The translations under genes were made by a program, and so were the position numbers. Below, piece by piece: positions 32,831 to 44,580 of a stretch of 64,000 bases of DNA. Location of the stretch: positions 60,356,377-60,420,376 of the forward strand of contig CM068313.1 of assembly GCA_034766995.1 (NCBI GenBank). The letters are read 5' to 3'. Under the pieces are notes generated by a model. That model was not told the origin of the DNA and ran no database searches. It saw only the letters and a list, made by a program, of their open reading frames with translations. The DNA is from Acanthacorydalis orientalis. Its lineage: Eukaryota; Arthropoda; Insecta; Megaloptera; Corydalidae. The first letter of the stretch is position 1; every line of letters starts with the position of its first letter.

Positions 32831-33113
32831 TATATTATAGTATCAATTGTACCCGCTAAAAGAAATCATGGTAGTTGATGAAAATCTGACAAAAAAAATG
32901 TAAATTTCCTAATCCAATTCTTATTGTTTTATATTTACTGTCTTCCTCTTATACTAAATTCCACCTTTTGTCTTCTCTTCTATACTGATTCTTAAAATAT
33001 CAATATGATGACATACTATTAAGATTCTTTACATGTCAACTGATGGCAAATAAGTTTCATTTCTGGCTCGCGTAATGTATTATACGCATCTATTTTTTAA
33101 TATTTTTCCATAA
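32831..33113. other. AT-rich stretch, nothing recognised
   Basis: Contains the direct repeat AGTATCAATTGTACC near 32812 and 32840. Confidence 0.35.
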
Positions 33114-34170
33114 CCCTCTAGAGCACAGGTGCCATATTTAGAACATTCATTTTTGAAGTGTTGTAAAAAAGAGTGTATCGATCAGGTAAATGCAGTTTCG
33201 AGTAGTTTCAGTAGTACCCTTTATTGAACCCAAATGGCCATACCTGAGGCCGAAAAACCGTTATAAACTTTCTCCTAAGGGCCAAAAATCTTTTTTGTCA
33301 GTAGCGACCCTGGTGGTAATATAGTGTTAGTAAACATCGCCTCAGATTTGTTGTTAAAAATGTAATTAAATATTAATTTTTCTTATGTTTTAACGCATGG
33401 ATGTTGTAAATTACAGTCGCCTGAATGACGTACATGTGCGATATGTTTATTTTTAGCAAAAGTGAGAAAGAGTCAGGAGGTCAAAGTTGAATGTACCATA
33501 TATGTCACGTTGGGCATTTCGGAGTGTAACTCGAGAAAATGCAAAACTTACTTTTAACATATTTTTGTTTTCTCTTCCATTTTTCAATTGTTTTTGACAT
33601 AAAATGAATACTCGAAGCAAATCGAGTGGTACAAGGACGGTATGTCCGCCAAATCCCCACGTCTCGGACTATTCCTATACTTAGGACGATGAAGAAAGTT
33701 GTTATTTTTCATCGTCAGTTGACCTACGAGACGACGATGAACCGGACTGGGCCTTAGTCGAAAAGTCCGACGAAACAAACTATTTTCCCAAAGACTTTCC
33801 CGATTTTGAGCTCTCGGACGATGCAGAGCTCGAAGGTCGTATGTATATTGCCGAAAGTGTAAAGTCGAACTTTACTTAAATGTGAAAGCTGTTACTGTGA
33901 ATTTCATAAAAAGTAATTACTGCAATGTGTTGTGAGTTGTCTGTAAAAACGTTAAAAATAAACAAAAATAAGTTTTTCAATTTGAAAAACATATTAATTC
34001 TTATATCCCTACAGCCCAACGTTCCATATAAGACACATTAAAAAAAAAGCACTTCCAGTCAACTTTTTTTAAATTCGGATTTTTGATTTACGAATTATAG
34101 CTCATTTTTAATAATAATACAGATGGACATAATTTTTGCTCAATGGGATATGTGTCTGAGCTCGAGAGGG
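33114..34170 (+). mobile_element. non-autonomous piggyBac-like element
   Basis: Left end (A)TAA then CCCTCTAGAGCACAGG; right end, inverted, TTAA then CCCTCTCGAGCTCAGA. Start with CCC and TTAA at the right are piggyBac traits. A second, inner inverted pair reads CATATATGTCACGTTGGGC (33488-33510) and GCCCAACGTTCCATATAAGA (34014-34035). About 1.06 kb, with one small acidic frame inside. Confidence 0.55.
33604..33879 (+). pseudogene. small acidic protein of a piggyBac-like element
   Basis: A 91-codon frame starting MNTRSKSSGTRTV with one internal TAG at 33682-33684. It is followed by an acidic region (DDEESCYFSSSVDLRDDDEP, DWALVEKSDETNYFPKDFPD) and ends SVKSNFT. A poly(A)-signal-like AATAAACAAAAATAA follows at about 33960. 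I do not recognise a domain; acidic N-termini are usual for piggyBac transposases, so it may be the first part of one with the rest deleted. The position between the inner inverted repeats supports an element gene. Confidence 0.4.
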
Positions 34171-34711
34171 TTAAAACGAAAGTTAATTTTTTCACAAAAA
34201 ATATTCTATTAAAAGGAAAAAATCATACAGAAAGAGGTTAATAAATCGATTGTCTTTAAAAAAAAACACATATAATAACATATAGATCTTCAATTCGAAA
34301 GTCACAAACTGCATAATGATCGAGACGATTTTCAACTTGTTCTCATGTAATATAGAAATATCGACCGATCTACTGATATTTTTTTCAGTACCACATTAGA
34401 GAGACTATTAAAAAATATTGCTGATTCACTCAGATATCAAGAAAGCATCGTGTTTTAAAAAAACTGTTTGGATGATTCTACGAATATCTCAAATAAATTC
34501 TAATTTATATATCATATGTTTTCAGACGTTTGAATTTTTTTTTGTACAATTCAGTATTTATAAAATTTGTTTTAATCTTTTGATTAAAATAAAGTTAAGT
34601 GCTTAAAACGTTATTCACATTTATAAAATTCTAATAACGCATGAATATTATTTACAGAACATTTCTGTCATTGAATTAAAACATAATTGAGAATTTTATC
34701 CATACACACAT

Positions 34712-34713
<2 letters not shown>
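34171..34713. other. AT-rich stretch, nothing recognised
   Basis: No named feature. Confidence 0.3.

Positions 34714-34782
<69 letters not shown>
34714..34782. repeat. (TA)n microsatellite
   Basis: About 68 bp of AT dinucleotides; first of four tracts within about 1 kb. Confidence 0.95.
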
Positions 34783-34784
<2 letters not shown>

Positions 34785-34990
34785 TACAACGGAGTCATTA
34801 AATACTTCTTGGTTTATAACATTGTGTTTTCTTTTCAGAAACATCACATATAAAATTGAACGAATATTGATGATGATTAAATTCAAACCTTATTGTTTTT
34901 ACCAATGATATGACTGAACATTTCATATTTTATATTTTTCTTTTATCTTTTTTCTATCATACAACTCATAAATATTTAGATCATATATCA

Positions 34991-34997
<7 letters not shown>

Positions 34998-35062
<65 letters not shown>
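34998..35062. repeat. (TA)n microsatellite
   Basis: About 65 bp of AT dinucleotides. Confidence 0.95.
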
Positions 35063-35064
<2 letters not shown>

Positions 35065-35366
35065 TGAATGCTTGTCGATTTACCAAGCCCAAATCTTGCT
35101 AGTGTCATTCGAGAATTACAGATATGTTATGCACGCAGGATCCGTCCATCAGTGCAGCTGTTACGCCTATTGACATCACAATACACCTTCAGATATTTCA
35201 CATCTGCACGAGAACGTATCGTATTTCCATATATGATACAAAAGATACGATGATGACATATACAACAAAATGTACACGAGACACTCGTGTAAACTTGGAC
35301 GAAAATACAAAAATATTATTGTAATGAAACAGAATATGGGAATATAGTATCTGTGAAATATATCAC

Positions 35367-35368
<2 letters not shown>
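35063..35368. other. unique stretch between microsatellites
   Basis: Slightly less AT-rich; no domain in the short frames. Confidence 0.3.

Positions 35369-35411
<43 letters not shown>
35369..35411. repeat. (TA)n microsatellite
   Basis: About 42 bp of AT dinucleotides. Confidence 0.95.
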
Positions 35412-35414
<3 letters not shown>

Positions 35415-35683
35415 GGGGGCTACAAGAAGGGGACGTAACTCCGGTGCAGGGCAGCGAAAAATTGTTGTTGTTTCAGTCAGTATCTTCTGGGCGAAACGCA
35501 TTGCGCACAGAGAAACACCTGACCGAGGTATTCTAACTTAAATATCCAATTGTATTATTTGAAAAAGAATTGTGCGCATCGCCCATCGCGCAGAAGCACT
35601 CTCATTCTACAACTAGCGCCGCCATGCGATTTCCAAATTTCATAAATTGATTACAAGAGGCAACCGGCCGAGTTAGATCTCCT

Positions 35684-35688
<5 letters not shown>

Positions 35689-35736
<48 letters not shown>
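35689..35736. repeat. (TA)n microsatellite
   Basis: About 48 bp of AT dinucleotides. The sequence before it (35412-35688) is GC-richer and unrecognised. Confidence 0.95.
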
Positions 35737-35737
<1 letters not shown>

Positions 35738-35967
35738 TGTATTTTATAATCTAGTTATGACTTAGTTGTCTTTCTTACGATTTTTTATCATCGACAAATC
35801 AAAACACTTTTATTCAACGTATCTTAGTATTTTTTTAAACAAATATATTCGATTGAAATCACATGTTTTAAATGTAGTATATATACTTTTTTATAAATAA
35901 CATCTATTTAAACTAAAGCGAGATGCTAAAATGAAAGCTTCTGCGATAGATGTAACAACATTGATGA

Positions 35968-36250
35968 CAGGCCCGCAGCCAGACTGTCATATTAGAAATG
36001 CACATTTTGAGAAGAGAATCTTTTTTATGTCAAGATTTTTGGGGTGACGTTAGAAACGCGCTCACAGAAACGATTTTTTGCGCGTAGAAACGTTTTTAAT
36101 CATCATGGTAAACCCATTAGGAAGATTTCACCAATGATTCTCCATGATTTTTAAATCTTCCAAAATCTCAGATGTTTTTAGAGAGGGCGAAGGGATTAAG
36201 CAACCTGAAGGGACAATGCTACCCCTGGCCCATCTATGACTACAGGCCTG
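35968..36250. mobile_element. hAT-type MITE with 8-bp target duplication
   Basis: Left end CAGGCCCGCAGCCA; right end, inverted, CAGGCCTGTAGTCA, 11 of 14 identical. The flanks are ATTGATGA at 35960-35967 and ATTGATGA at 36251-36258, a perfect 8-bp duplication as made by hAT transposases. 283 bp, no coding potential. Confidence 0.85.
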
Positions 36251-36258
36251 ATTGATGA

Positions 36259-36862
36259 TGGTCAAAAGTGCAACTGCGCTCTATTGACTGATTTCAGCGT
36301 GTTTGATTGCGCTTACACGACTGTTTTCATGCTCAGAAACTTTCAGTGAGTGCTATCATACTCCTTTTTTGTTTTAATAGTGAAAAGTAGTGAGAGAACG
36401 ATTTGCAGGAAGTGAAAGTGTGTAATTTATAATAATAACGTCAAAATTATCTGATAAAGAAACTAAATTCGTGTGTAATATGAAAATAATCTTTATGTTT
36501 CATGTTTTCAGGAGCATGAGTACAAATAAGTGTAATTATTTATCTCTTATTAACTCTGTATCAAAGAATGAAATATTGATTATCTAAGTAAGGAGTTTAC
36601 TCAATCTTACAGAGCGCATTATAACTGATAACTGAATTGGCAATGTAACAGAGTTTTACAAACTATTTCAGTGTGAAATATTTATTCTTTCATTACTATA
36701 AATTTAATATTAAAAACATGAATATCATTCAAAAATATTTCAATATATCTGATATAACGATAGGAGAGTTAAAATAAGGTTTTTTTACCGATTATGTTGA
36801 ATGAATGATCAATACACGACCCATAGATTGTTTTAAGTGAAATAAATTTTATAAAATTAACC
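36259..36862. other. AT-rich stretch, nothing recognised
   Basis: No named feature. Confidence 0.3.
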
Positions 36863-37145
36863 CTTAACTAGTAAATTTGCGTCAATATCCATCCAGTTTT
36901 ATATTTTTTTTAGCCATAAAAACTCAGACGTTGGCAGCACTGAGCGGTGTAATGCAGTAGCTTCCTGATGGTTGATAATTTAGTTGCTGGTAAACGTCTG
37001 TGCGTGTACCTTATCATTAGAGATAGATAAAAGAAATTTTGGGGTCATAAGTGACCTTATTATTCTAGTGACGTTACTGTTTTAGAAAAATCATGGCGCG
37101 GAAATATTTGACAGGTAAAGAAATTTTGACGCAAGATAGTATTTT
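36863..37145 (+). mobile_element. 5' end of a piggyBac-like element (tentative)
   Basis: Starts TTAACCCTTAACTAGTAAAT, TTAA with a CCC start, and leads after about 230 bp to ATGGCGCGGAAATATTTGAC, encoding MARKYLTGKEIL, which looks like a piggyBac transposase start. The frame stops 18 codons later and I found no matching right end. Confidence 0.4.
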
Positions 37146-37753
37146 TTAAAAGATAAAGTTTTATGCAACTAGTGCGGATATTTTGTTGTCAAATCTCTTA
37201 TATGTGATATACCCAAATATTGTAATATTTATCGGAAAAAATTCTATGTATTTATGACACAATAATGTGCGGTGTCATGACTAAACCGTCACGTTCAGAC
37301 TCCAAGTATGTAAAAATCTTTAAGATGGAAGTTTCAAAAATATTTTTCTGTACCTCAACCTCTGAGGATGATGGATTATTCATCAAAATGTGCATAAGCA
37401 AGAATTAAAAATTGATCAATAATCAATTATTGAATATTTTAATAATATTTTTTTTTTGGTTTGCGAAACGAATGAAAAAATAATTCATGGAAATATAAGA
37501 AATTCTCTAAGAATCATATTTCGAGTCTCACAAATGACATTCTTTTATCTCCAGACCACAAAAAGCTTCTCTGGTCAAAAATGTTCAATAAACAATTATT
37601 GATCATTTCGATTTTTATCCTTTTTATCGTATTGTATGTTCAATGTGTATAACAGGATGAAAATATATGTTTTAGTAATATCAGTTCACTTTGTAGGCGG
37701 GCACCACTGTTTTTGCACGTGTGGCTGGAAAATCCAGTCATTGCGCCAGTAAA
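37146..37753. other. AT-rich stretch, nothing recognised
   Basis: No domain-bearing frame. Confidence 0.3.
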
Positions 37754-37795
37754 TTCGTAAAATTTATTTTACGAATGTAAAATAAATTTTACGAA
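37754..37795. repeat. perfect 19-bp hairpin
   Basis: TTCGTAAAATTTATTTTAC, loop GAAT, then GTAAAATAAATTTTACGAA. All 19 stem pairs match. Confidence 0.95.
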
Positions 37796-38903
37796 TGTTA
37801 TTGATTTCAGGGAACTTAATTTTGTAAATAAAAGATTGATTAATTACATGTAGATTTGTAATTTTTGTAAAAATAAAAAAAATCTATTTTACAGATAATT
37901 AATATTTAATTGAGGCAATTATTTAACTTTAATCACTATCGGAATCACGCAAATCCGTTTTCAAAATGGATAAAATACAATAAAACAAGACAATTCACTG
38001 TAAAATTTAGAAACTGTTCGGTGAACATATCTGTCTATAGGTGAGTAGAAATGATAAGGAGTTACTTTAATGAGTTTATAATGGATGGAAAAATATTTCT
38101 AGCGAATTAATTTTATATCTCGCTTTAGTAAAACTGACTGGATATATAACCAGTCTGCTTAATATTTTACCTAAATAGGTAAGGTTGTAACCTAGTGTGC
38201 AGGATGTATATGTTTTATAAACATTCCTGGTACATGTGTACAATAGCATATATTGGAAAATAATTCAAATAGTGAGTCATAACTAAACTAAAAATCAATG
38301 CGTACATATAAATGTTGAGGTTAATTGTACACTGAAGATCCAAGCAAAAAACAATTCGAGTAACATATTATTGTACTTTTATCTTAAAAGGAATTCGTTA
38401 CAAATAAATAAATTACGTTATTAATTATAAATATAAATCCAGGTACCAATTGCAATTTCAGTTAAATGCGATTCAACTCAATATAAACGTCTTTCGCTTG
38501 CACGGAAAGTCTTACAGAGTTGTATCATCATACGTGAGTGGAGAATGGTTTTTAGCTTGGATCACAACTGAAATGATAGAATCATTTTTTTGTATCTGTT
38601 CATTGTTCACATCATCGATAGATAGATCGAATTTTATCTCGTTCTCTAGCTCTTTCCATCTCTGAAATATTGTCGTATGATCCACATCAGTTTAACTGTT
38701 ACTTGATGTTCCTCGAGTCGCTCGTCTCTGTAATGTTGACGTTGTTGCCGTTCGTGTTGCTCTCCTCGATGTACACGTTGCTGCGTATCTTCGGACCTGA
38801 TTTGGTGTCCTTTCGAACTGTAACAAGTGAAAAAATTGTTAGATAAACAATAAGATTGTGGCATGCTTAACGTTTTTATTTTCATAGTTAGCTGAACGAC
38901 TCG
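37796..38903. other. AT-rich stretch, nothing recognised
   Basis: The minus-strand frame over 38646-38885 is Gln/Arg/His-rich (EEHQ, RQQRQHYRDERLEEH) but has no start context or domain that I can support. Confidence 0.3.
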
Positions 38904-39044
38904 TTAAACCCCTTTACGTAGAACGACGAGTCTGAATCATGGTGCCGATTTCGGGCCAAACATGGACATCACGCGTCTGTGGTCCCGATTTCCGAACAAA
39001 GATAAACAGCACGAGTCGGACTCGTGGTATCCATTAAGGGTCAA
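38904..39044. mobile_element. small TTAA-type MITE (tentative)
   Basis: Left TTAAACCCCTTTACG, right inverted TTGACCCTTAATGG; ACGAGTC words occur near both ends. Near the right end CACGAGTCGGACTCGTG is a palindrome. The interior consists of two imperfect tandem units sharing GGTGCCGATTTCGGGCC and GGTCCCGATTTCCGAAC. Confidence 0.45.
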
Positions 39045-39782
39045 TCATAAGCACCACTTGAATTCGTGTAGAGATTACGGGCAGTGAGTATCTTTTTATT
39101 GATTTAGCATCTGAAGCTATCGTTTTTACATACAATTAAATTTTTAACAATATGTTATTCATTTTTAAGAAAATTAAAAAATTATACAAATGCAAATAGT
39201 TATATCGTTAGGTTAATTAGCCGCTGCTTACCAGATGTAGAAAGAAAAGGTTTTTACATCAAACATTTTTTAAACAATCAAAGGACATAGTATAACAATA
39301 AAACAATCTTGTACTTCCAACTGTAAAAATTACTTTAAAAATAAATTTAAGCAACGGTAACTATTCATCAAAAATCCAAATGTCGCAGAGAAAAATAAGG
39401 GTAGTAAGACCAATCGTTTGTCGCAAAAACATTCAGTGATTTCACAAATTTATAACACAATTATAAATTTCGTTAACTATTGCCTACACTGTTTTACTAT
39501 TGAACGTTCTGCAAAGCACATGCCATGTTTTAAGTACAAATATTTCATTTAATCTCGAAATAAGCATACATATTCAACAAGGCCTAATAGCCTTTCAGAT
39601 TCATATGAAGTCTTTCTCAAATACCTGTACTGTTAAAGCTACGATCATTAACCAATAAAATAACATGTAACAATTTGTAACTAAGAACAACGCGAAACTT
39701 GTCACCCACATACATGTTACTTACAATTCTATTTAACGGTAAGTAAAACAGTGTAAATATAAAGTTGTGAGACCGCCTAGAC
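39045..39782. other. AT-rich stretch, nothing recognised
   Basis: No named feature. Confidence 0.3.
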
Positions 39783-39945
39783 GAGCACAAAAAGAGTACA
39801 ATAACAGCACACATAGAGTAAATTCAAGAGCACGCATACAAGAGTAAGTTTGGGAGTACAACACAACACACGAGTACACATAACATCGCGAGTACACAAT
39901 CAGGAGTGCAATAAGAGTAAGTTGAAGAGTACACAAGAGTGAGTT
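39783..39945. repeat. GAGTACA-type degenerate minisatellite
   Basis: About twelve GAGTA/GAGCA/GAGTG words occur at roughly 10-20 base spacing, for example GAGTACAATAACA, GAGTAAGTTTGG, GAGTACAACACAACACAC and GAGTACACAAGAGTGAG. Confidence 0.55.
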
Positions 39946-39966
39946 TTTAGAAGAATACAGTACAAA

Positions 39967-40070
39967 TCACACAGTGTAATTCATACACAGAACAGTGCTT
40001 CAAAACGCAGTGTAATTCATACACAGAACTTATACCAGAAATCAATGTAATTCATACAAACCACAGTTTA
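39967..40070. repeat. three tandem copies of GTGTAATTCATACACAGAAC
   Basis: Two perfect copies (near 39976 and 40010) and a third diverged one (TGTAATTCATACAAACCAC near 40044), spaced about 34 bp apart. Confidence 0.75.
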
Positions 40071-40141
40071 GACTTTGTACTGATACAGATGATTCAGTTT
40101 AAAGTATTTCTATTCGCGGTATCAGAGACCAATATTCTTTT

Positions 40142-40226
40142 TAAAATAAAATACAGTTATCATTAAATTAATAAGTGTGTGCAGTTTGATTTTACAGAAA
40201 GTTTGCATAAATTTACTGCACCAACT
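40142..40226 (+). repeat. solo end of the Tc1/mariner chimeric repeat
   Basis: TTATCATTAAATTAATAAGT, GTGTGCAGTTTGA and ACTGCACCAACT match the end block of the copies at 18077 and 61521. Confidence 0.7.
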
Positions 40227-40540
40227 CATTTAGACATAATAAGTATACAAATTAGAAACATATATGAAAAACATATTTGAAACTGTTTAATCTTCATCCG
40301 TCCCTCAGGTCTATTTCGATCCAAAGGAAAATTTCCTCTCAGACATCCTCAAAAATATAAACATTACAAATGTGTAACTTATTGACTTTGTCTGACATGT
40401 TCTCATAAAATATTACACAATAATTCAATAAATTATGATTAACCTTTACACCGCTATAAAATAAGTAACACTAAAGATCCTTCGATCTTAAATGATCAGC
40501 ATTAATTTCTAATACTAAATTTGTTGTTATTTATATTATT

Positions 40541-41115
40541 TTGAATGTAAAATATATAATGAAGTGTGTTATCCTTCAAAGTACCTTACATAAAAGTAAT
40601 GAGTTTACAAGTGACGCCGGGAAAAAGTCACAAATCATTTTGGATTATAGTAAGAGTGAAGGTGGCGTTGATATAATTGATAAAAAGATAGCTTGTTTCA
40701 CTTGTAAAAAGGAAAACAAACAGATGGTCAGTTGTTGTGTTATTCAACATGTTAGATGTGTCAGTGAATAATGCATCTGTGGTCTTCACTAGTGTTTTCC
40801 TAGATTGGAACATCAATAAACATCAGAGACGACGGCTTTATCGAAACACTGTGTGAATCTTTGATAAAAGAGCATAAGCCTAGAAGAGTTCATCCCCCAC
40901 GGTCTGTAAACTATCAAAATATAATAGCTAGCCTTACAGCCTCTAACACATAACACTCTTCACCGACGACATCTCTAAGTGAGTGAACTAATAAAAAAGG
41001 GGCCGTTGTAGTTTCTTCGAAATGCTGGACAACCACACATCAAAGTGTAAACTTTGTAACAAATTTATGTGCAAAACTCATACCAAAGCTGTATGTTCCC
41101 AGTGTACGAACTAAA
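40541..41115 (+). pseudogene. piggyBac transposase C-terminal relic
   Basis: Reads VILQSTLHKSNEFTSDAGKK and IILDYSKSEGGVDIIDKKIA, matching the late piggyBac core K...I..Y...KGGVD..D, where the Asp of GGVD follows the last catalytic region. After stops and frameshifts, the end carries CKLCNKFMCKTHTKAVCSQC at about 41050-41110, the cysteine-rich zinc-binding tail that in piggyBac binds the transposon end. The upstream sequence AAAATAAGTAACACT (40450) is echoed, inverted, near 41270 (AAGTGTTACTTATTTTC), which may mark the two ends of the element. Family differs from the copies at 9-11 and 61-62 kb. Confidence 0.65.
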
Positions 41116-41785
41116 GTATTTATGTATTCAATTTATGTTTTTTTGTATTGATTTTTTTTATATTATTTTGTTTTAATTTGAATTTAACCAGAAATTTTAA
41201 AAGAAACAAAATATTTCTTTTTTGTATAGATCCGTGTGTCTATTTTGACCATGAGAATTTAAGTGTTACTTATTTTCAGTGATGTACAAAGGACTTAATT
41301 TAAAATTAAATTTATTTAAGTAAATTTGAACACAGAGTAATATTATTATATATTAATATAATATTATTTAAATATTTATATTCTCGAATTTACTTCAGTT
41401 CTGTATTAATTTTATGTTCAAAAACAGACGAGACATCTTTAAAAAACTCTTGTTTTATTTTTTGTCTAAGCAACAGTAAATCATCTCGACGCTTCGGCCG
41501 ATGCACGTTTAATTATATCGTCTTACATATTCCCGCTAGTTAATCTCTACAGACAATCTCATTAGATTACACATCCGACGACTATTTTCAAATTGACGAG
41601 TAAAAAAAATGCAGACTAAATAAGAACAAAAAGAATTAGAGGTGATGTTGACTGAATGTCAAAAACAGATTAAATTCAGAAAACATGTTTGAATTAAAGT
41701 TTTTTTTTAAAAAAAACTACTGTGAAATTATAAGTAATCTTTCTGAAGTATACAAGAATATAAATAAGCATGATGCTTTTTATTA
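41116..41785. other. AT-rich stretch, nothing recognised
   Basis: Nothing beyond the possible right end of the preceding piggyBac relic near 41270. Confidence 0.3.
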
Positions 41786-42352
41786 CGTTGGTAGGAAAAT
41801 AATTGCGGTTTTTGTATCCTGAATTCGAATCTTAATTTTTGTCAATGAACGTGTCATTTTATCATGTTTATATCAATTTAAAATGCATTTTTTGGTCTGT
41901 ATTTTGGTAACATTTATTTTGGTTTTATTATTAATGTTGCTTAAAATTAGTTTATTGAATTAAATATTAAAAAGAAGCAAATAAGAGCAATATTATTGTA
42001 TGAGCTCAAACCATGCGGCAAAGCAGAAAAAACTGCACGTTAACTAAACAATGCTTTAGGTGTGGGTACTTTAGGGAATGTACGGTGCAATGGTGGTTGC
42101 AAAAATTCCGTGCTGAGGACGAGAGCCTTGAAGTTGAAAAAAGTCTCGGGCGTTCATCTTCAGTTTATATTGAACAACTGAAGATGTGCGTTCAATGTGA
42201 ATCACGCATAACAATTTAAGAGCTTGCACAAAAGTTAGGCGTTAGTCATCAAACAGTTCGGGACCACTTAAAAGATGTAGGAAAATCAAAAAAGTGAGAA
42301 ATATATATGAATTTAAAAGTCATAAACCGTAATTATTTTTCTATCAATTTAA
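41786..42352 (+). mobile_element. internally deleted mini-mariner, copy 2
   Basis: Left end CGTTGGTAGGAAAATAATTG, right end inverted AATTGATAGAAAAATAATTA. It contains the same first ~110 codons (KKQIRAI, TVQWWLQKFRAEDESLE, ELAQKLGVSHQTVRDHL) and jumps at GAAAATCAAAAAAG to the same 3' segment as copy 1 at 3809-4380. The start codon is ATT instead of ATG and there is a stop after TI, so no protein is made. Confidence 0.8.
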
Positions 42353-42589
42353 TATTAAGACAAATTATCGATTTTGTTGAACTTATTATGTGTAAAAATA
42401 ATTCGGTGCCTTTCAATTGTGACTCATAAATAATTTTTTTTGTTTTTTTTTTTCGGTTACACTACATGAATTAAGAAAAAAAGAGCATAGCTTAATTTAT
42501 GATCGATGATACAATGTTTTTTTTTTGAATAAAAACAAATTCCAAACGACATTTTTAATATAATTACACGAATATATAAACAAAGATTC

Positions 42590-42852
42590 AATTTATCCAT
42601 ACAATTAATATTTGATCGATCCTCCTTTATTTTTTTTATTATGAATTCGATGTATAACGGCATGCAATTTATTAATTCTTGGATGAAATCTTTCGTCCAT
42701 CCTTCACTCCAGGCTTTTTCTAACTCTAATCTCAATTTATTTATTGTACTTATGTTCTTTTTATATAATCTATGTTTTATTACACCGCAGAATTTGTTTA
42801 TTTGGCTGAGATCATGACTATTTACTCGCTATGGCAGTATCGGAACTACAAG
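42590..42852 (-). pseudogene. Tc1-like transposase C-terminal relic
   Basis: Minus-strand reading NKFCGVIKHRLYKKNISTIN, KLRLELEKAWSEGWTKDFIQ and ELINCMPLYIEFIIKKIKED matches the end of Tc1 transposases (NLWGVIKRRLY....EL...L..AW..I...FIQ.LI.SMPRR...VI...G). The third catalytic acidic residue just before this segment is degraded. The rest of the gene is absent; TTTTT-rich DNA follows. Confidence 0.65.
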
Positions 42853-43049
42853 TTCATGTAAGTGATTATTTATGGTGAATTAATAGGAACATTTATTTGT
42901 TTATACAAACTTTTATTAACAGTGAATAAAATTACAAATAAAAACTGAAAGTGACCTTATGTAACTTATGACATGGTTCAGAATCATATTGAAAGATTAT
43001 GAGTTGCAGTGTGAAAGGTCATTATCAATCGAAAGTAGAAAAAATTGGT

Positions 43050-43620
43050 AGGTAGTGTCAGAGTCACTACCGCTGAGGTTTTTGGCGGAAAACGTCTTAC
43101 CTAAGCGGTGTTGTCGGCGCGTTTGTAGGGTTGGTAATAAAGAAATAAGCAGAACAAACTTTCGTGTCTTTTATTTGTTTGTCACAATGCTGATTAATTT
43201 GTAAAATTTTGTTAAGGACAGGACAATGGTACGAGTAGTACAATATGTAAGACTTACATGCTACACTTATACCTCTAGAGAACATTAAGTCTATAGTGAT
43301 ATTCTTTATAGATATGAAGTCAGTTGGATCCGTGGCCAAGACTATTCTAAACTTGTCGTTCAGAAAGTCTTTCAGACGATCGTTCGAGGCATCAATGTTA
43401 AGGTCCCCGGTGAGTAGAAGCGGTATTTTTGGGATCGCATTGCCAGTCGCTTACTATTGTTCTGACATGCTCTGTGTAGTAAAGAATTAGTTGAAAAAGT
43501 ATCATCTTGATATAGTTGAGTGGCAAGTGTGTTGGCTTCAGGGGATACGCGAAACCGTTAATTTTACCCAACGTTGGCACCTTTCTTTGCTGTACTAATA
43601 TAAAGCAGTTTCAGCTCAGA
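43050..43620 (-). mobile_element. Helentron-type element, internally deleted (copy 2)
   Basis: Same 3' end as copy 1 (GTCAGAGTCACTACCGCTGA, GGCGGAAAACGTCTTACC) and about 85-90% similar to it by eye over 430 bp. The minus strand reads MPTLGKINGFAYPLKPTHLP and then, after a different deletion joint than in copy 1, the end of the endonuclease (TDPTDFISIKNITIDLMFSR, GISVACKSYILYYSYHCPVL). The two copies therefore lost their middle parts independently. Confidence 0.6.
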
Positions 43621-44144
43621 AACTAGAGTGAGGGTACGCACAGGAGTAGGGTGATGTGTTGTGTAGTACGGTGAGTACGAGTGCGTGTATGGTTTTATAT
43701 ATTTAAGCCACATATGGGGCAACCCCCGTCTCGCGGGCCGGATCCGGCCCTTTACCTCTTTTGATCCCTCTTTGAAATGACATTTTTATTGGAAGAAAAT
43801 CCTGTTATGAAAAAAAAACCCCATTATTTTTATACCATTCTAATATATATATATATATATACATTAGGGGTTCCTCATCCTCCTCAATGCACTAGTCAAT
43901 CTCTCCGGAGGTATTTCCTCCGTTCACAACCCTCTCCCCTCTAACAAATAATAGAAACTAACAAATAATATACATAAAATGTAAATCATAATTTTTATTA
44001 TCAATGACTCGATTTATAATGACCAGTCATTATATATCCGTGCCTGTCCACACAAACCACGTGCCTGTTATCAACCAATCAGAGAACGAATAAAAGTCAT
44101 GGGAACGATATCACCGTTTCATTTTTATAATATAGATACACACA

Positions 44145-44183
<39 letters not shown>

Positions 44184-44580
44184 GTACAGTTTAAAAAAAT
44201 GGCCAAATGACAAAGTACAGCGCCTACACATAAATACATACATAAATGAAACTAAGTGTTAACGACGTGTCAACTGTGCACTCAAAGAGCAACATACAAA
44301 GCTGCTGTCAGATTACGTTGAGCACCTTTTTCGTGTCACCGTTTACGTTTAAATAAACAATACAAATATATCTTGCAGTGAGACTGTCACGTGCTGAAGT
44401 TTGGATTCGGTACACACCTGATTGAGTTTTGGATAATTGACAAACACAGCCTTTATAAATCCATTCTTGTTTGTACAAGTATTGGAGTGAAAATATTTAT
44501 TCTCTTACTTAACTTCTCCAATTAAGATATTCAGTAATTCATTTATTTTTATAAGAAATTTCAGTAATTAATTTCCTTCT

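Noticed and set aside
38646..38885. Gln/Arg/His-rich minus-strand frame
   Set aside because: No homology I can name, no start or polyadenylation context; low-complexity composition is a common source of chance frames.
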